A stretch of 44,640 nucleotides of DNA from Eubacterium sp. UBA5416 (GCA_002409525.1 DHNM01000040.1:52447-97086), one strand, 5' to 3'. Counted from the first letter of the stretch, positions 16,872 through 25,297 are shown. Translations and numbers: made by a program. The notes: generated by a model not told the origin, from the sequence alone.

Positions 16872-17740
16872 TAATATTCCACCTCCCGTTTTCGAAGCCA
16901 TGCATTGATCGGAAGTGTGATAACCATAATAACAAAAAATGTCACAATGCCAATCGCAGATGCATATCCCGCTTTTTCATCGTTGAAATATAAGAGCTGA
17001 ATATAATAAGACAGGGACATTGACTGTCTGTTTGGGCCGCCCCCGGACAGTGCCACAATCACATCATATAGTTTGAGGCCGCCAATCAGATTTGTCACAA
17101 CAGCTGTGGTTATCGACGGTATCAGAAGCGGCAGGACAATATGTTTAAATTCCGCAAATTTTCCGGCACCGTCAAGCCTTGCCGCCTCCCTGTACATCAT
17201 CGGTATATTTTGAAGCCCCGCAAGATAGATAATCATACAAAGTCCCATATACTGCCAGGAATTGATCAGTGTAACCATAATCGTAGAAGAGAAACCACTC
17301 TTCATCCAATAAATAGATTTGATATGAAACATACTCAGAAGTTCATTGAATACGCCACCCTGATATTGAACAAAATAATACATAATCTGTCCCATAATAA
17401 AAGGTGATATCATAATCGGCATATAAAGGATTGTTCTGAGTGCATTACGGCCTTTAAACTTCTTATTCAAAAATATTGCTGCCATCAGGCCTCCGATATT
17501 TTGTATCAGTGTAGAGCCAAAGCCATAAATCAGAGTGTTAGCCAGAGATCTCCAGAACAATTTATCCCGGAACAGCTTCGTGTAGTTTTCAATTCCTTTC
17601 CAGTGCCTGCTCTGCGAATATCCGTTCCATCGATAAAACGAGATATTGACTGCGTTTATCAGTGGAAGTAGAATAAATGCAAGAAGCAGTACTATGGCGG
17701 GTATCGTCATGTAGATATATCTTCGACGTCTTTTCCTCAT
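16871..17740 (-). CDS. Sugar ABC transporter permease (MalF/UgpA type)
   Basis: This is the first permease subunit, 289 residues. A basic N-terminus (MRKRRRRY) is followed by a long first helix and the family segment ISFYRWNGYS. The cytoplasmic EAA loop is seen as EAARLDGAGKFAEFKHIVLP. GGGAGG lies seven bases before the ATG. It lies 24 bases after the binding-protein gene and overlaps the next permease by one base, so the three form one transport complex. Confidence 0.93.
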   Translation of the reverse strand: MRKRRRRYIYMTIPAIVLLLAFILLPLINAVNISFYRWNGYSQSRHWKGIENYTKLFRDKLFWRSLANTLIYGFGSTLIQNIGGLMAAIFLNKKFKGRNALRTILYMPIMISPFIMGQIMYYFVQYQGGVFNELLSMFHIKSIYWMKSGFSSTIMVTLINSWQYMGLCMIIYLAGLQNIPMMYREAARLDGAGKFAEFKHIVLPLLIPSITTAVVTNLIGGLKLYDVIVALSGGGPNRQSMSLSYYIQLLYFNDEKAGYASAIGIVTFFVIMVITLPINAWLRKREVEY

Positions 17741-17764
17741 TGTAATTCCTCCCGATAATTCGTA

Positions 17765-19126
17765 CTACTCTTCTTTTGAAATCTCATACAAGTCGTCATA
17801 GTTTTCTTTCAGATAATCCAGGCAGGCATTGACCCCTTTCTCACTGTAATCATCGAACAGCATATCCACGGCATTTCCAAAAATCGGCCACATTCCAGAT
17901 GGCATATATTGTCTGTCCCAGAGATTTTCGTAAAGTATATCCGTATCCCCATACTTATCCTTCATCTCATTGAAGACTTTTAGAGCATAGCTGTCATCTT
18001 GTTCCATAGATGATTTCAGACAACTGACTCCGCCAATTGCATCATTTAAAGCGAGTGCATTTTCAGGCTCTGCCATGAAAGCAAGAAAGGCTTCCGAAAG
18101 TTCTTCCTTTTTCGTATCCTTAAAGATACCAAACGTGCCGCCTTCTCCGATACCGACAAATTCTTTACCGCCTTCTTTCGATGCAAATGTGGGCAGGAAC
18201 ACAAAATTTGCATCCGGATTCAGTTCCAGACAGCTTACAAGAAATGCCGGATCATTTCCAATGTTAAATGCTGCTTTCCCGCTGGCAAAACGTTCAGACA
18301 GATCTGCATCTTTCATTGTGAGGATATCGTCATAGAAATATCCTGCGTCTATCCAGTCTGCATACTGATCCAACAGGGGCTTATAACCTTTCCAGTCCCA
18401 GGTGCCGTCAAGCATCGCATCCGAGTCTTCAGCCTGCTCTCCTTCGTAGCTCACCCATGTACCGGCAATGTTTGCGAGCAAGCCCGGATTACTGATTGAT
18501 CCAATCGGCACAAACCCTGCTTCTTTGACTTTCTCACAAGCAGCTGTAAAGTCATCCCATGTATGCAGGCTGTAGGGATCAACACCGGCTTTTTCACAGA
18601 CATCCGTGTTCACCAGGGTCCCATTGACCAGTTCCGATGTCATAAGAGCATAAATCCCGCCGTCATCATCCTGAATTACCCCAAGTGCCGATTCATCGTA
18701 ATCGTCAACCCAGTCCTCATCTCTGAGATCTTTTAGATACTCCTTATAGCGGAGAATCGACCATCCATGCGTCTGAAAGACATCGGGCAGTTCATTCGAA
18801 GCCATTCTTGTCTTCATCGTACTCTCGTAGTCATCACCATATTCTGAAACGTTAACCTTACAGCCTGTCTCCTTCATAAACTTGTCCGCCAGTTTATTGA
18901 ACGCCTTTGCCTGACTGCCTGTATAAGTGACCGCAATTTCAATCGTCTGACCGGAAAACTCGCCGCCTGCAGACGTATCGTCAGATGAAGAACCACTGTC
19001 AGATGTACTTTCAGAAGCACTGTCAGATCCCTGTTGTTCGTCATCAGTTCCGGTTGTCACCCCGCTGCACGCTGCAAGTGATAACAACAGAATCGAACTC
19101 AAAGCCAACACAATTTTCTTTTTCAT
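17765..19126 (-). CDS. Sugar ABC transporter substrate-binding lipoprotein
   Basis: This is a family 1 extracellular solute-binding protein of 453 residues that captures the sugar outside the membrane. The N-terminus MKKKIVLALSSILLLSLAAC is a lipoprotein signal with the lipobox cysteine at residue 20; a Ser/Asp/Thr-rich linker follows, then the binding fold beginning GQTIEIAVTY. The ATG at 19126 has GGAGG upstream and gives a proper signal peptide, whereas a start 34 codons earlier would not. It is the first gene of the operon; the ArsR-like regulator lies just upstream on the same strand. Confidence 0.94.
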   Translation of the reverse strand: MKKKIVLALSSILLLSLAACSGVTTGTDDEQQGSDSASESTSDSGSSSDDTSAGGEFSGQTIEIAVTYTGSQAKAFNKLADKFMKETGCKVNVSEYGDDYESTMKTRMASNELPDVFQTHGWSILRYKEYLKDLRDEDWVDDYDESALGVIQDDDGGIYALMTSELVNGTLVNTDVCEKAGVDPYSLHTWDDFTAACEKVKEAGFVPIGSISNPGLLANIAGTWVSYEGEQAEDSDAMLDGTWDWKGYKPLLDQYADWIDAGYFYDDILTMKDADLSERFASGKAAFNIGNDPAFLVSCLELNPDANFVFLPTFASKEGGKEFVGIGEGGTFGIFKDTKKEELSEAFLAFMAEPENALALNDAIGGVSCLKSSMEQDDSYALKVFNEMKDKYGDTDILYENLWDRQYMPSGMWPIFGNAVDMLFDDYSEKGVNACLDYLKENYDDLYEISKEE

Positions 19127-19204
19127 CGTCTTACCTCCAATATTCATAAATTTTGTAAGTTTTATATCCATTGGCCAGCGTACTGTGCACTGCCTATTAT
19201 AAAC

Positions 19205-19254
19205 ATTGTATATTATCTGCGTGTGCAATCAATACATTCAATCCATATTGTATG
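19205..19254 (-). promoter_or_regulatory. Probable promoter and palindrome before the sugar operon
   Basis: The minus strand has TTGATT (19232-19227) and TACAAT (19210-19205), 16 bases apart. Immediately upstream, CATTCAAT and ATTGTATG (19235-19254) form an inverted repeat with one mismatch around four bases. The palindrome next to the -35 box is a candidate site for the neighbouring ArsR-like regulator. Both calls are moderate. Confidence 0.45.
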
Positions 19255-19293
19255 AATAATTGAATTACCTAACAATTTTACTGAAGTTAATGT

Positions 19294-20232
19294 TTACGTA
19301 TATACGGATTTAATTGTTATGTTCTGAGCATAATTTCCAAAGCATTTTCCGAATAAATTGAGACCGCCCGGGAATTTTGCTCCTCGGTCCACACCTATGG
19401 AAAAGGTAAAATAATAATCGTCAGACATCTTCAGAGAATGAATATTCTCTTTACTGACTTTTTGATTTTCCAGAAATACGCCATTGTCTGTGACAGATAA
19501 AATTTTGAGATCTCCAAATTGTGTATTGGAATCTCTCCACCACGTGGGATTATTAACACCTCTCGTTCCGCCATAATCACCATCTGCCCGAAATGTTGTA
19601 ATCATATGGTCGTTAATCATCAAAAATATATCTGAAGGCCAGGTATTATTATATCCCGGTGCCTCAGCGCAGACTTCAAAACTAATCTCCACTCTTTTCA
19701 AATGTTCTGTCTGCAGATTTCTATTTGAAATACGATACGTTAAACATCCGGTCATAAACCAAATCAGCTGAGCATTTACGTGTTCCGGTTCGTAAAAACA
19801 ATATGGCCTGTCTTCTTCTTCGAAATACCCTTCTTTGGTCACAATTCCGCACGGAGCAGATACCTTTGCCTGAGCGTAGTCTCCAATTGGAATGTCCTGA
19901 TATTTTTCGGATAATGAAGGGCTGCAGTTATTGTCTTCAAAAAGATCAATACAGATTTTCTCTGCCTTAATGCCGCAAAGCTTTTTTGCTCCATGTAATC
20001 CAGGCTTCGGTGTTATGGTTATCAGATCTGCTTTCTCCAAAATTCCTGTATGCATACTGATCGAAGACATCGAAACATACAGTTTTTTCGATAACTCCGT
20101 CATGCTCATAGAACTGTGCAGTAAAAGCCGCAGAATATCCAGCCGCGTCTGTGAGGAAAGCGCCTTTGCCAAGCGGCTGACATTTTCTGTATCTTTCAAA
20201 TTATAATGATACGAACCTTTTCCGTACTCCAT
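19294..20232 (-). CDS. ArsR-like regulator with large C-terminal domain
   Basis: The 312-residue protein begins with a winged-helix domain (about residues 15-80; LSSQTRLDILRLLLHSSMSM, then MTELSKKLYVS and a recognition helix with SSISMHTGILEKADLI). About 220 residues of mixed-strand sequence follow, far longer than in metal-sensing ArsR proteins, with no metal-binding cysteine pattern. The C-terminal part probably senses a ligand, perhaps a sugar, but I do not recognise it. GGAGG lies seven bases before the ATG at 20232; the in-frame ATG at 20268 lacks one. The gene sits directly upstream of the sugar importer operon, which it probably controls. Confidence 0.75.
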   Translation of the reverse strand: MEYGKGSYHYNLKDTENVSRLAKALSSQTRLDILRLLLHSSMSMTELSKKLYVSMSSISMHTGILEKADLITITPKPGLHGAKKLCGIKAEKICIDLFEDNNCSPSLSEKYQDIPIGDYAQAKVSAPCGIVTKEGYFEEEDRPYCFYEPEHVNAQLIWFMTGCLTYRISNRNLQTEHLKRVEISFEVCAEAPGYNNTWPSDIFLMINDHMITTFRADGDYGGTRGVNNPTWWRDSNTQFGDLKILSVTDNGVFLENQKVSKENIHSLKMSDDYYFTFSIGVDRGAKFPGGLNLFGKCFGNYAQNITIKSVYT

Positions 20233-20291
20233 GATAATACCTCCGTTTTTTCTGTCTGTAATAGTCAAATAGTAGTCAGTTAGATATAAGG

Positions 20292-20336
20292 AAAAAAAGA
20301 GTCTCTGAATTAAATTATTAATTCAGAAGACTCTTA
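20292..20336 (-). terminator. Terminator of the glp operon
   Basis: On the minus strand AAGAGTCT-CTGAATTAA pairs with TTAATTCAG-AGACTCTT around a short loop, followed by a run of T. It lies 29 bases past the phosphodiesterase stop and about 60 bases before the ArsR-like gene, so it separates the two units. Confidence 0.88.
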
Positions 20337-20364
20337 AAGTCAACCTCGAATGTTCCTCACAACT

Positions 20365-21108
20365 TTAGTTCCCGAATCTGTAGAATGACTCGACCAGTTT
20401 TCTGCACACATCAGGTTTGTTTGTGATAATCGCATTAACACCGCTTTCCAGCATCATCTTCATATGTATTTCCTCATTGACCGTCCATGGATGAATAGCA
20501 ATATTATTTTCTCTGCAATTTTGTACAAAATCCGGAACCTGCAGAATATTAAGAGATGGATGGATCGCATCAAACCCTAAATTCGCCGCATAATCCGGCG
20601 CATCTACAATAATATCAGAAATTAGAATTCCTGTTTTAGCCTCTTTTGACAGCTTTTTTAGTCTCAACAGCGAATAATGGTTGAAGGAGGAATAGATGAC
20701 ACGGTCTTCCATCCCACATTTCGCCGCCACTTCAAGCGCCTTTTCCTCAATCCCGGGATAGAAATTAACAGATGTTTTCAGCTCGACATTGACAGTCAGT
20801 TCAGTCGGTTTCACAAGCTGATAAACCTCTTCCAACGTCGGAACTGCTGCCTTCTTATACTTCAGAAACTTCTTGTTGACATTGATCTTTTTCAGGTCCT
20901 TCAGTGTATAATCTGCTACCGGGCCCTTATGATCGCTGACACGATTCACGGTTTCATCGTGGATTACCACAAGCTCCCCGTCCTTCGTCAGCTGTATATC
21001 GAGTTCTATCCCGTCAGCTTTTTGCTTTGCAGCCAGTTCATAGGCCTCCAATGTGTTCTCCGGTGCATAAGCGGATGCACCTCTATGAGCCCATACCTTT
21101 GTTATCAT
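20365..21108 (-). CDS. Glycerophosphodiester phosphodiesterase
   Basis: The enzyme hydrolyses glycerophosphodiesters from lipid turnover to sn-glycerol-3-phosphate and an alcohol. The 247-residue sequence has the GDPD motifs: HRGASAYAPENT (His8, Arg9, Glu17), GIELDIQLT (Glu35, Asp37) and HDETVNR (His50). There is no signal peptide, so it is a cytoplasmic UgpQ-like form. Its product feeds the GlpA-type dehydrogenase encoded upstream in the same unit. It follows glpP by 56 bases and precedes a strong terminator. Confidence 0.95.
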   Translation of the reverse strand: MITKVWAHRGASAYAPENTLEAYELAAKQKADGIELDIQLTKDGELVVIHDETVNRVSDHKGPVADYTLKDLKKINVNKKFLKYKKAAVPTLEEVYQLVKPTELTVNVELKTSVNFYPGIEEKALEVAAKCGMEDRVIYSSFNHYSLLRLKKLSKEAKTGILISDIIVDAPDYAANLGFDAIHPSLNILQVPDFVQNCRENNIAIHPWTVNEEIHMKMMLESGVNAIITNKPDVCRKLVESFYRFGN

Positions 21109-21164
21109 CTCTCCTGAATACCTCCTTTTTACATATCACCTTTCGCTGATTTTTATGCGGATTC

Positions 21165-21716
21165 TCAAACATCATTTACCTGCCAGAGCTCCCTGCTCGA
21201 AGCTGTCACTGCCACTGCTCCGGCTTTTAATACAACCAGAATATCATCCGGAGTGCTGATCAGTCCGCCCGTAATAATCGGAATATCCATGTTTTCTTTC
21301 ATCTCAGAGATAATCCGGGGCATCAGCCCGGGCAGTACTTCGACGTAGTCCGGCCTCGAATTCTCGATAAAATGATAGCTTTTATCGAGAGATTGCTGGT
21401 CAATGAGAAAGATCCTCTGGATTGCCAGCTTTCTCCTCTTCTTTGCCATGGAAATGACACTGGAATGTGTCGAAATCACGCCTTCCAGTTTGATATTCTG
21501 GCACAGATATATCACTGCGTATTCATCACAGCTCAAACCTTTGATCAGATCTACATGAACAATCAGCTTCTTCCTGTATTTTTCTGCCATATCAGATATA
21601 GCCTTAAGCTGACCTATGTAGAAATCCATGATGATACAGAATTCATACGGGCTTTGAAGAAATTTCTCATAATCTTTCATATTAGAAATCGCCGGTAAAA
21701 CTTTTTGATTAATCAC
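21165..21716 (-). CDS. glpP: Glycerol-3-phosphate-responsive antiterminator GlpP
   Basis: This is a 183-residue RNA-binding antiterminator. In Bacillus, GlpP bound to glycerol-3-phosphate lets RNA polymerase read through leader terminators of glp genes. The family segments HVDLIKGLSCDE, ISTHSSVISMAKK and PIITGGLISTPDD are present. Translation starts at a GTG (21716) with AAGGGG about ten bases upstream. The gene has a probable promoter of its own at 21750-21778. The hairpin in the leader of glpA (24926-24975) is the natural candidate target. Confidence 0.93.
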   Translation of the reverse strand: MINQKVLPAISNMKDYEKFLQSPYEFCIIMDFYIGQLKAISDMAEKYRKKLIVHVDLIKGLSCDEYAVIYLCQNIKLEGVISTHSSVISMAKKRRKLAIQRIFLIDQQSLDKSYHFIENSRPDYVEVLPGLMPRIISEMKENMDIPIITGGLISTPDDILVVLKAGAVAVTASSRELWQVNDV

Positions 21717-21749
21717 TTTTATTCTGCCCCTTTTGGTCCTTATCTCTTT

Positions 21750-21778
21750 AGTATATCTTTATATTTCATGATCCGCAA
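21750..21778 (-). promoter_or_regulatory. Probable internal promoter for glpP and the phosphodiesterase
   Basis: In the 70-base gap before glpP the minus strand has TTGCGG (21778-21773) and TATACT (21755-21750) with a 17-base spacer. This would allow glpP to be made when the main glp promoter is attenuated. The evidence is sequence only. Confidence 0.45.
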
Positions 21779-21786
21779 CAGTATTG

Positions 21787-22149
21787 TCATCTTTTATTCA
21801 TACTTTTCGAAGCAAGAATATCGATTCCGGACCCCAGTATATTCTTTAATACAACCTGACTGCTCCTTACAGGGGCCTCCACTTCAAGACGATTTAAAAC
21901 ATTCATCGCTTTCATCAGTGACCCTTTTGGAATTTCGCCATCCGTTACCACAGGTAATCTATCGTGTACCGCATTCTTTATCTTAACCGTAGTAGTCAGA
22001 ACTCTTGTCGGATTGGTGAGTTCCTTCTTCGCATAAACGGGACCTCTTTTGCATCCGTTTCCGGTTACATGAAATCCCTCTTTGTCTTTTGTGATTTCCA
22101 GATGGCATCCTTTCGGACACACGATACAGATCAGTTCTTTTTTATCCAA
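21787..22149 (-). CDS. DUF1667 protein of the glycerol-3-phosphate dehydrogenase complex
   Basis: This is a 120-residue protein with an N-terminal cysteine cluster (ICIVCPKGCHLEI, and GNGCKRG further on). In clostridia DUF1667 genes routinely follow the two flavoprotein genes of the anaerobic glycerol-3-phosphate dehydrogenase, as here, so it probably acts as a small iron-sulfur or redox subunit. The cysteine pattern suggests metal or cluster binding, but the chemistry is not established. The start is a TTG at 22149, with GGAG overlapping the stop of the preceding gene. Confidence 0.85.
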   Translation of the reverse strand: MDKKELICIVCPKGCHLEITKDKEGFHVTGNGCKRGPVYAKKELTNPTRVLTTTVKIKNAVHDRLPVVTDGEIPKGSLMKAMNVLNRLEVEAPVRSSQVVLKNILGSGIDILASKSMNKR

Positions 22150-22155
22150 TTTATA

Positions 22156-23418
22156 TCACTCCTTTAAGACTTCAACAACAAGTGTTTTCAAGTTTTTACT
22201 GTCAAGAAGGGATCGCTCTATCTTGAGCTTTTCCATCTCACCCGGTGCCAGACGCTGTTTTCTTAACTTTTTCAATATCTTTCCGTCACCTTTGATCAGC
22301 AGCATAACGTCCCTGAAAGCACTTGTCGGCCTCATCGACAACGTTATCTTTTCATCTGTTCCATCCATGATAAGTGTCTGCGGAATGACATAGCTGATAC
22401 CTTCGCCGGCTTCTGTGCAAACATGCCTGCCACCTGCTTCCGTCTTTTCTCCAAGCACATACTTCGCTGCATTTTGTCCGGCACTCTGGCTTTCTTCTGT
22501 CACAAAGTCCACCAGATCATGAACATGAAGTACATTTCCACAGGCAAATACCCCTTCTATATTTGTTTCCATCCACTGATTGACTTTCGCACCTTTTGTC
22601 TGTGGGTCCATCGTGACACCCATTTTACGCGTCAGTTCATTTTCAGGTATCAGTCCTACCGACAGGAGAATCGTATCACAGTCATAAAAGATCTCTGTTC
22701 CCTGTATCGGCTGGCGGTTTTCATCTACTTCAGACACTGTGACCCCTTCTACCCTGTCTTTTCCACGGATATCCGTGATGGTATGATTCAGGAGAAGTGG
22801 AATATCAAAATCCTGCAGGCACTGGACAATGTTGCGGTTCAGTCCACTTGAAAATGGCATAATTTCCACAACTGACAGTACCCTGGCTCCCTCAAGAGTC
22901 AATCTCCTTGCCATAATCATCCCGATATCTCCTGATCCCAGGATAATTACCCTTTTTCCCACCATATATCCATCGATATTGATATACCGCTGTGCTGTTC
23001 CCGCTGTCATAATACCCGACGGCCTTGTCCCCGGAATATTAATTGCTCCTCTCGTCCGCTCACGGCATCCCATCGCCAGCACGATGCTTTTTGCAGAATA
23101 AATCAGATAACCGTATTCTTTACTGACGGCATGTATTTCCTTTTCTTTTGTGATATGAAGCACCATAGCTCCCAGTTTATATTCGATATTCAGACTTTTT
23201 AGTTCTTCGATAAATCGTCCGGCATACTGAGGTCCTGTCAGCTGTTCGCCAAACTGATGTATTCCGAATCCGTTATGAATACACTGCTGCAGGATTCCAC
23301 CCAGTTCCAGGTCCCGCTCCAGAATCAGGACTTTTTTTAACCCGAATTTGTGCGCCTCTATTGCAGCCGCCAGTCCGGCAGGACCGCCTCCGACAACAAT
23401 CAAATCATACTTTTTCAA
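22156..23418 (-). CDS. FAD-dependent pyridine nucleotide oxidoreductase (GlpB-like)
   Basis: This is a flavoprotein of about 420 residues with FAD motif VVGGGPAGLAAA at the N-terminus, a second Rossmann motif VIILGSGDIGMIMA for NAD(P)H, and the motif GVFACGNVLHVHD near the C-terminus. In the gene trio with glpA and DUF1667 it probably passes electrons from glycerol-3-phosphate oxidation to NAD+ or another carrier. A TTG at 23418, seven bases after GGAGG, gives the proper N-terminus (KKYDLIVVGGG). An in-frame ATG at 23454 overlaps the glpA stop but lacks a site of its own and adds 12 unrelated residues. Confidence 0.88.
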   Translation of the reverse strand: MKKYDLIVVGGGPAGLAAAIEAHKFGLKKVLILERDLELGGILQQCIHNGFGIHQFGEQLTGPQYAGRFIEELKSLNIEYKLGAMVLHITKEKEIHAVSKEYGYLIYSAKSIVLAMGCRERTRGAINIPGTRPSGIMTAGTAQRYINIDGYMVGKRVIILGSGDIGMIMARRLTLEGARVLSVVEIMPFSSGLNRNIVQCLQDFDIPLLLNHTITDIRGKDRVEGVTVSEVDENRQPIQGTEIFYDCDTILLSVGLIPENELTRKMGVTMDPQTKGAKVNQWMETNIEGVFACGNVLHVHDLVDFVTEESQSAGQNAAKYVLGEKTEAGGRHVCTEAGEGISYVIPQTLIMDGTDEKITLSMRPTSAFRDVMLLIKGDGKILKKLRKQRLAPGEMEKLKIERSLLDSKNLKTLVVEVLKE

Positions 23419-23453
23419 AATTATCCCTCCACGTTTATTTTCCGGTCGAATCA

Positions 23454-24884
23454 TCAGTCCTTAGTCCGCCCTGTCAGAATATAGGAACCTGGCTCATCGT
23501 ATAAAACCTCTTCTCTGCTTACACCCAGTTCTCTCGCCAGTATCTCAACAACTCTGGGTTCACAGAAGCCTCCCTGACATCTCCCGGTCCCCGGCCTTAC
23601 TCTTTTCTTAATTCCTTTTACGGTTGTTGCTCCTGTTTTTCGGTGAATGGCATCGACAATCTCCCCTTCCGTGATTGTTTCACATCGGCAAATGACATTT
23701 CCATACCTTGCGTCTTTACCAATCAGCCGTTCTTTTTCCTCAACCGACAATGATTTAAATGACACTATTCCCTGTCTGTATGGGTGAAAGGCTAGATCCG
23801 GCTGAAGGTCTTTTAAAATTTCCGTTACAATCTTTTTCACTTCCAGTGCAATGGCAGGAGCAGACGTAAGCCCCGGAGAGTCAATCCCCGCAACGTTGAC
23901 CATACCCGGACATTTTACGGATTCCTCAATGATAAAATCATCTCGATCTGAAGTGGCCCTCAGGCCGGTAAATGATCGGATCACATCCCGAAAAGGGATC
24001 GGATCAACCAGCTGCATCACCTTGGTTCGGACATAATCTAAACCCTCCTTTGTAGTCTCCAGCCCATCTTTGTTTTCTCTCTCCACTGAAGTCGGCCCGA
24101 GCAGCACATTTCCATGTACGGTGGGGACAACCAGGACACCTTTGCTCTCCGGTGTGGGGCATGGGAAGATAACAGAGTTCACCAGAGATCCCGAATTCCT
24201 GTCTAATACAAAATACTGTCCGCTCCTCGGTTTTATGTTAAACTTCTCTCCGCCTGCCATTGCACTGATCTCATCTGCGTAGACTCCGGCACAGTTGATG
24301 AGTACTCTGCTCTCATATCGGTTTTGATTTGTTATAATTTCAAATCCGGACTCCTCTTTATGGATCTGCTTCACCCGGTTATTTAACGACAGTTCTACAC
24401 CATTTTCCATCGCGTTTTCCATATAGGCTATTGCAAGCTCCCAGGGACCGACGATGCCTGCTGTCTCCGCCAGCAGACCTTCCCGTACATTCCTTTTCAC
24501 ATTCGGTTCGCGTTCTAAAATCTCATCTCTTTTGATACGCCTCACAGGAACACCGTTTTTCTTCGACCGCGCTTCCATCTCATCCAGAGTCTTTACTTCC
24601 TCATCCGTAAATGCTAAGGTTATGGACCCTGTCTGCTTAAATGGAACTTGAAGCTCTTTACAAATCTCAGGATACATCCGGTTTCCTTCCACATTGAACT
24701 TCGCTTTTTTTGTACCCGGCACCGGATCATAACCGGAATGAACAATAGCACTATTCGCCATAGTTGTACTATTTGCTATATCATTCTCTTTCTCCAGTAC
24801 CAGAATATCAGCCTGATATCTGGATAGTTCCCTTGCCGCTGCAGATCCTATAATCCCCGCACCGATAATTACAACATCATACAT
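23454..24884 (-). CDS. glpA: Anaerobic glycerol-3-phosphate dehydrogenase, GlpA type
   Basis: This FAD enzyme oxidises sn-glycerol-3-phosphate to dihydroxyacetone phosphate. The 476-residue protein has the DAO-fold motif IIGAGIIGSAAARELSRY and, at about residues 395-450, a BFD-like [2Fe-2S] domain with cysteines CRC, then CQGGFC. A fused C-terminal cluster of this type is the mark of the anaerobic clostridial form. It is first in the operon, followed by the GlpB-like flavoprotein, DUF1667, glpP and the phosphodiesterase. A promoter at 25034-25006 and a leader hairpin lie upstream, consistent with control by GlpP. Confidence 0.94.
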   Translation of the reverse strand: MYDVVIIGAGIIGSAAARELSRYQADILVLEKENDIANSTTMANSAIVHSGYDPVPGTKKAKFNVEGNRMYPEICKELQVPFKQTGSITLAFTDEEVKTLDEMEARSKKNGVPVRRIKRDEILEREPNVKRNVREGLLAETAGIVGPWELAIAYMENAMENGVELSLNNRVKQIHKEESGFEIITNQNRYESRVLINCAGVYADEISAMAGGEKFNIKPRSGQYFVLDRNSGSLVNSVIFPCPTPESKGVLVVPTVHGNVLLGPTSVERENKDGLETTKEGLDYVRTKVMQLVDPIPFRDVIRSFTGLRATSDRDDFIIEESVKCPGMVNVAGIDSPGLTSAPAIALEVKKIVTEILKDLQPDLAFHPYRQGIVSFKSLSVEEKERLIGKDARYGNVICRCETITEGEIVDAIHRKTGATTVKGIKKRVRPGTGRCQGGFCEPRVVEILARELGVSREEVLYDEPGSYILTGRTKD

Positions 24885-24925
24885 AACATCTCTCCCTTTT
24901 TTATTGCTTAAGAAATCGTAAACAC

Positions 24926-24975
24926 AGAAAGCACATCGAACCGGTTAGATGTCTAAACCGGCCAATGTGCTTTCT
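24926..24975 (-). promoter_or_regulatory. Leader hairpin before glpA, candidate GlpP target
   Basis: The minus-strand leader folds into a long stem: AGAAAGCACAT (24975-24965) pairs perfectly with ATGTGCTTTCT (24936-24926), and inside it CCGGTTTAGA pairs with TCTAACCGG with one bulge. It ends 41 bases before the glpA start codon. No clear T run follows, so simple termination is doubtful. GlpP encoded in the same operon makes it a likely regulatory structure; that link is inferred. Confidence 0.6.
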
Positions 24976-25005
24976 CTCATTCTCTGCAACTATTAACTTA
25001 ATTTC

Positions 25006-25034
25006 ATACTATCACGGTAACTTTCAAAAGTCAA
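25006..25034 (-). promoter_or_regulatory. Promoter of the glp operon
   Basis: The minus strand carries TTGACT (25034-25029) and TAGTAT (25011-25006) separated by 17 bases. Transcription would start near 24999, giving a leader of about 115 bases that contains the hairpin. Confidence 0.75.
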
Positions 25035-25097
25035 TGTTCATTGTAGTTCACGTATAATTTATTTCAAAAAGTTCATGGGAATCCTCTCACTTTTCTC

Positions 25098-25126
25098 TTG
25101 TACTGTATAATTTTATTTGCTATACT
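25098..25126 (+). promoter_or_regulatory. Promoter of the leader RNA before the BCCT gene
   Basis: TTGTAC (25098-25103) and TATACT (25121-25126) are separated by exactly 17 bases. The predicted start near 25133 lies just upstream of a 7-bp inverted repeat (25140-25158) and a terminator-like stem. Confidence 0.6.
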
Positions 25127-25132
25127 AATGTT

Positions 25133-25210
25133 GTCAAATTATATCACTTCTTGATATATCTCCTGAACGATCAGATGTATGGGCGTCTGATTTCTCAGGG
25201 GATATTTTTA
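25133..25210 (+). ncRNA. Short terminated RNA or attenuated leader upstream of BCCT-mttB
   Basis: From the promoter's expected start, about 78 bases lead to a terminator-like stem-loop. ATATCTCCTGA (25156-25166) pairs with TCAGGGGATAT (25195-25205) through one G-U pair, an inner stem ATCAGA/TCTGAT (25170-25191) sits within it, and five T residues end it. A separate hairpin TATATCA-CTTCT-TGATATA lies at 25140-25158 and overlaps the terminator arm by three bases. It could be a small RNA or a premature-termination leader for the transporter gene about 195 bases downstream. It matches no riboswitch class I recognise. Confidence 0.5.
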
Positions 25211-25267
25211 TGTCCGGAAAAAAGAATTATTAATACAGGATATGTATCATCAAACTCCTAATACGAA

Positions 25268-25297
25268 TTGGTAAATTCAATTATTTTATTGTATGAT
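25268..25297 (+). promoter_or_regulatory. Possible second promoter for the BCCT gene
   Basis: TTGGTA (25268-25273) and TATGAT (25292-25297) lie 18 bases apart, about 100 bases before the ATG. If used, the transporter has a promoter independent of the terminated leader. The boxes are imperfect. The rest of the gap up to 25404 shows no other structure. Confidence 0.4.
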
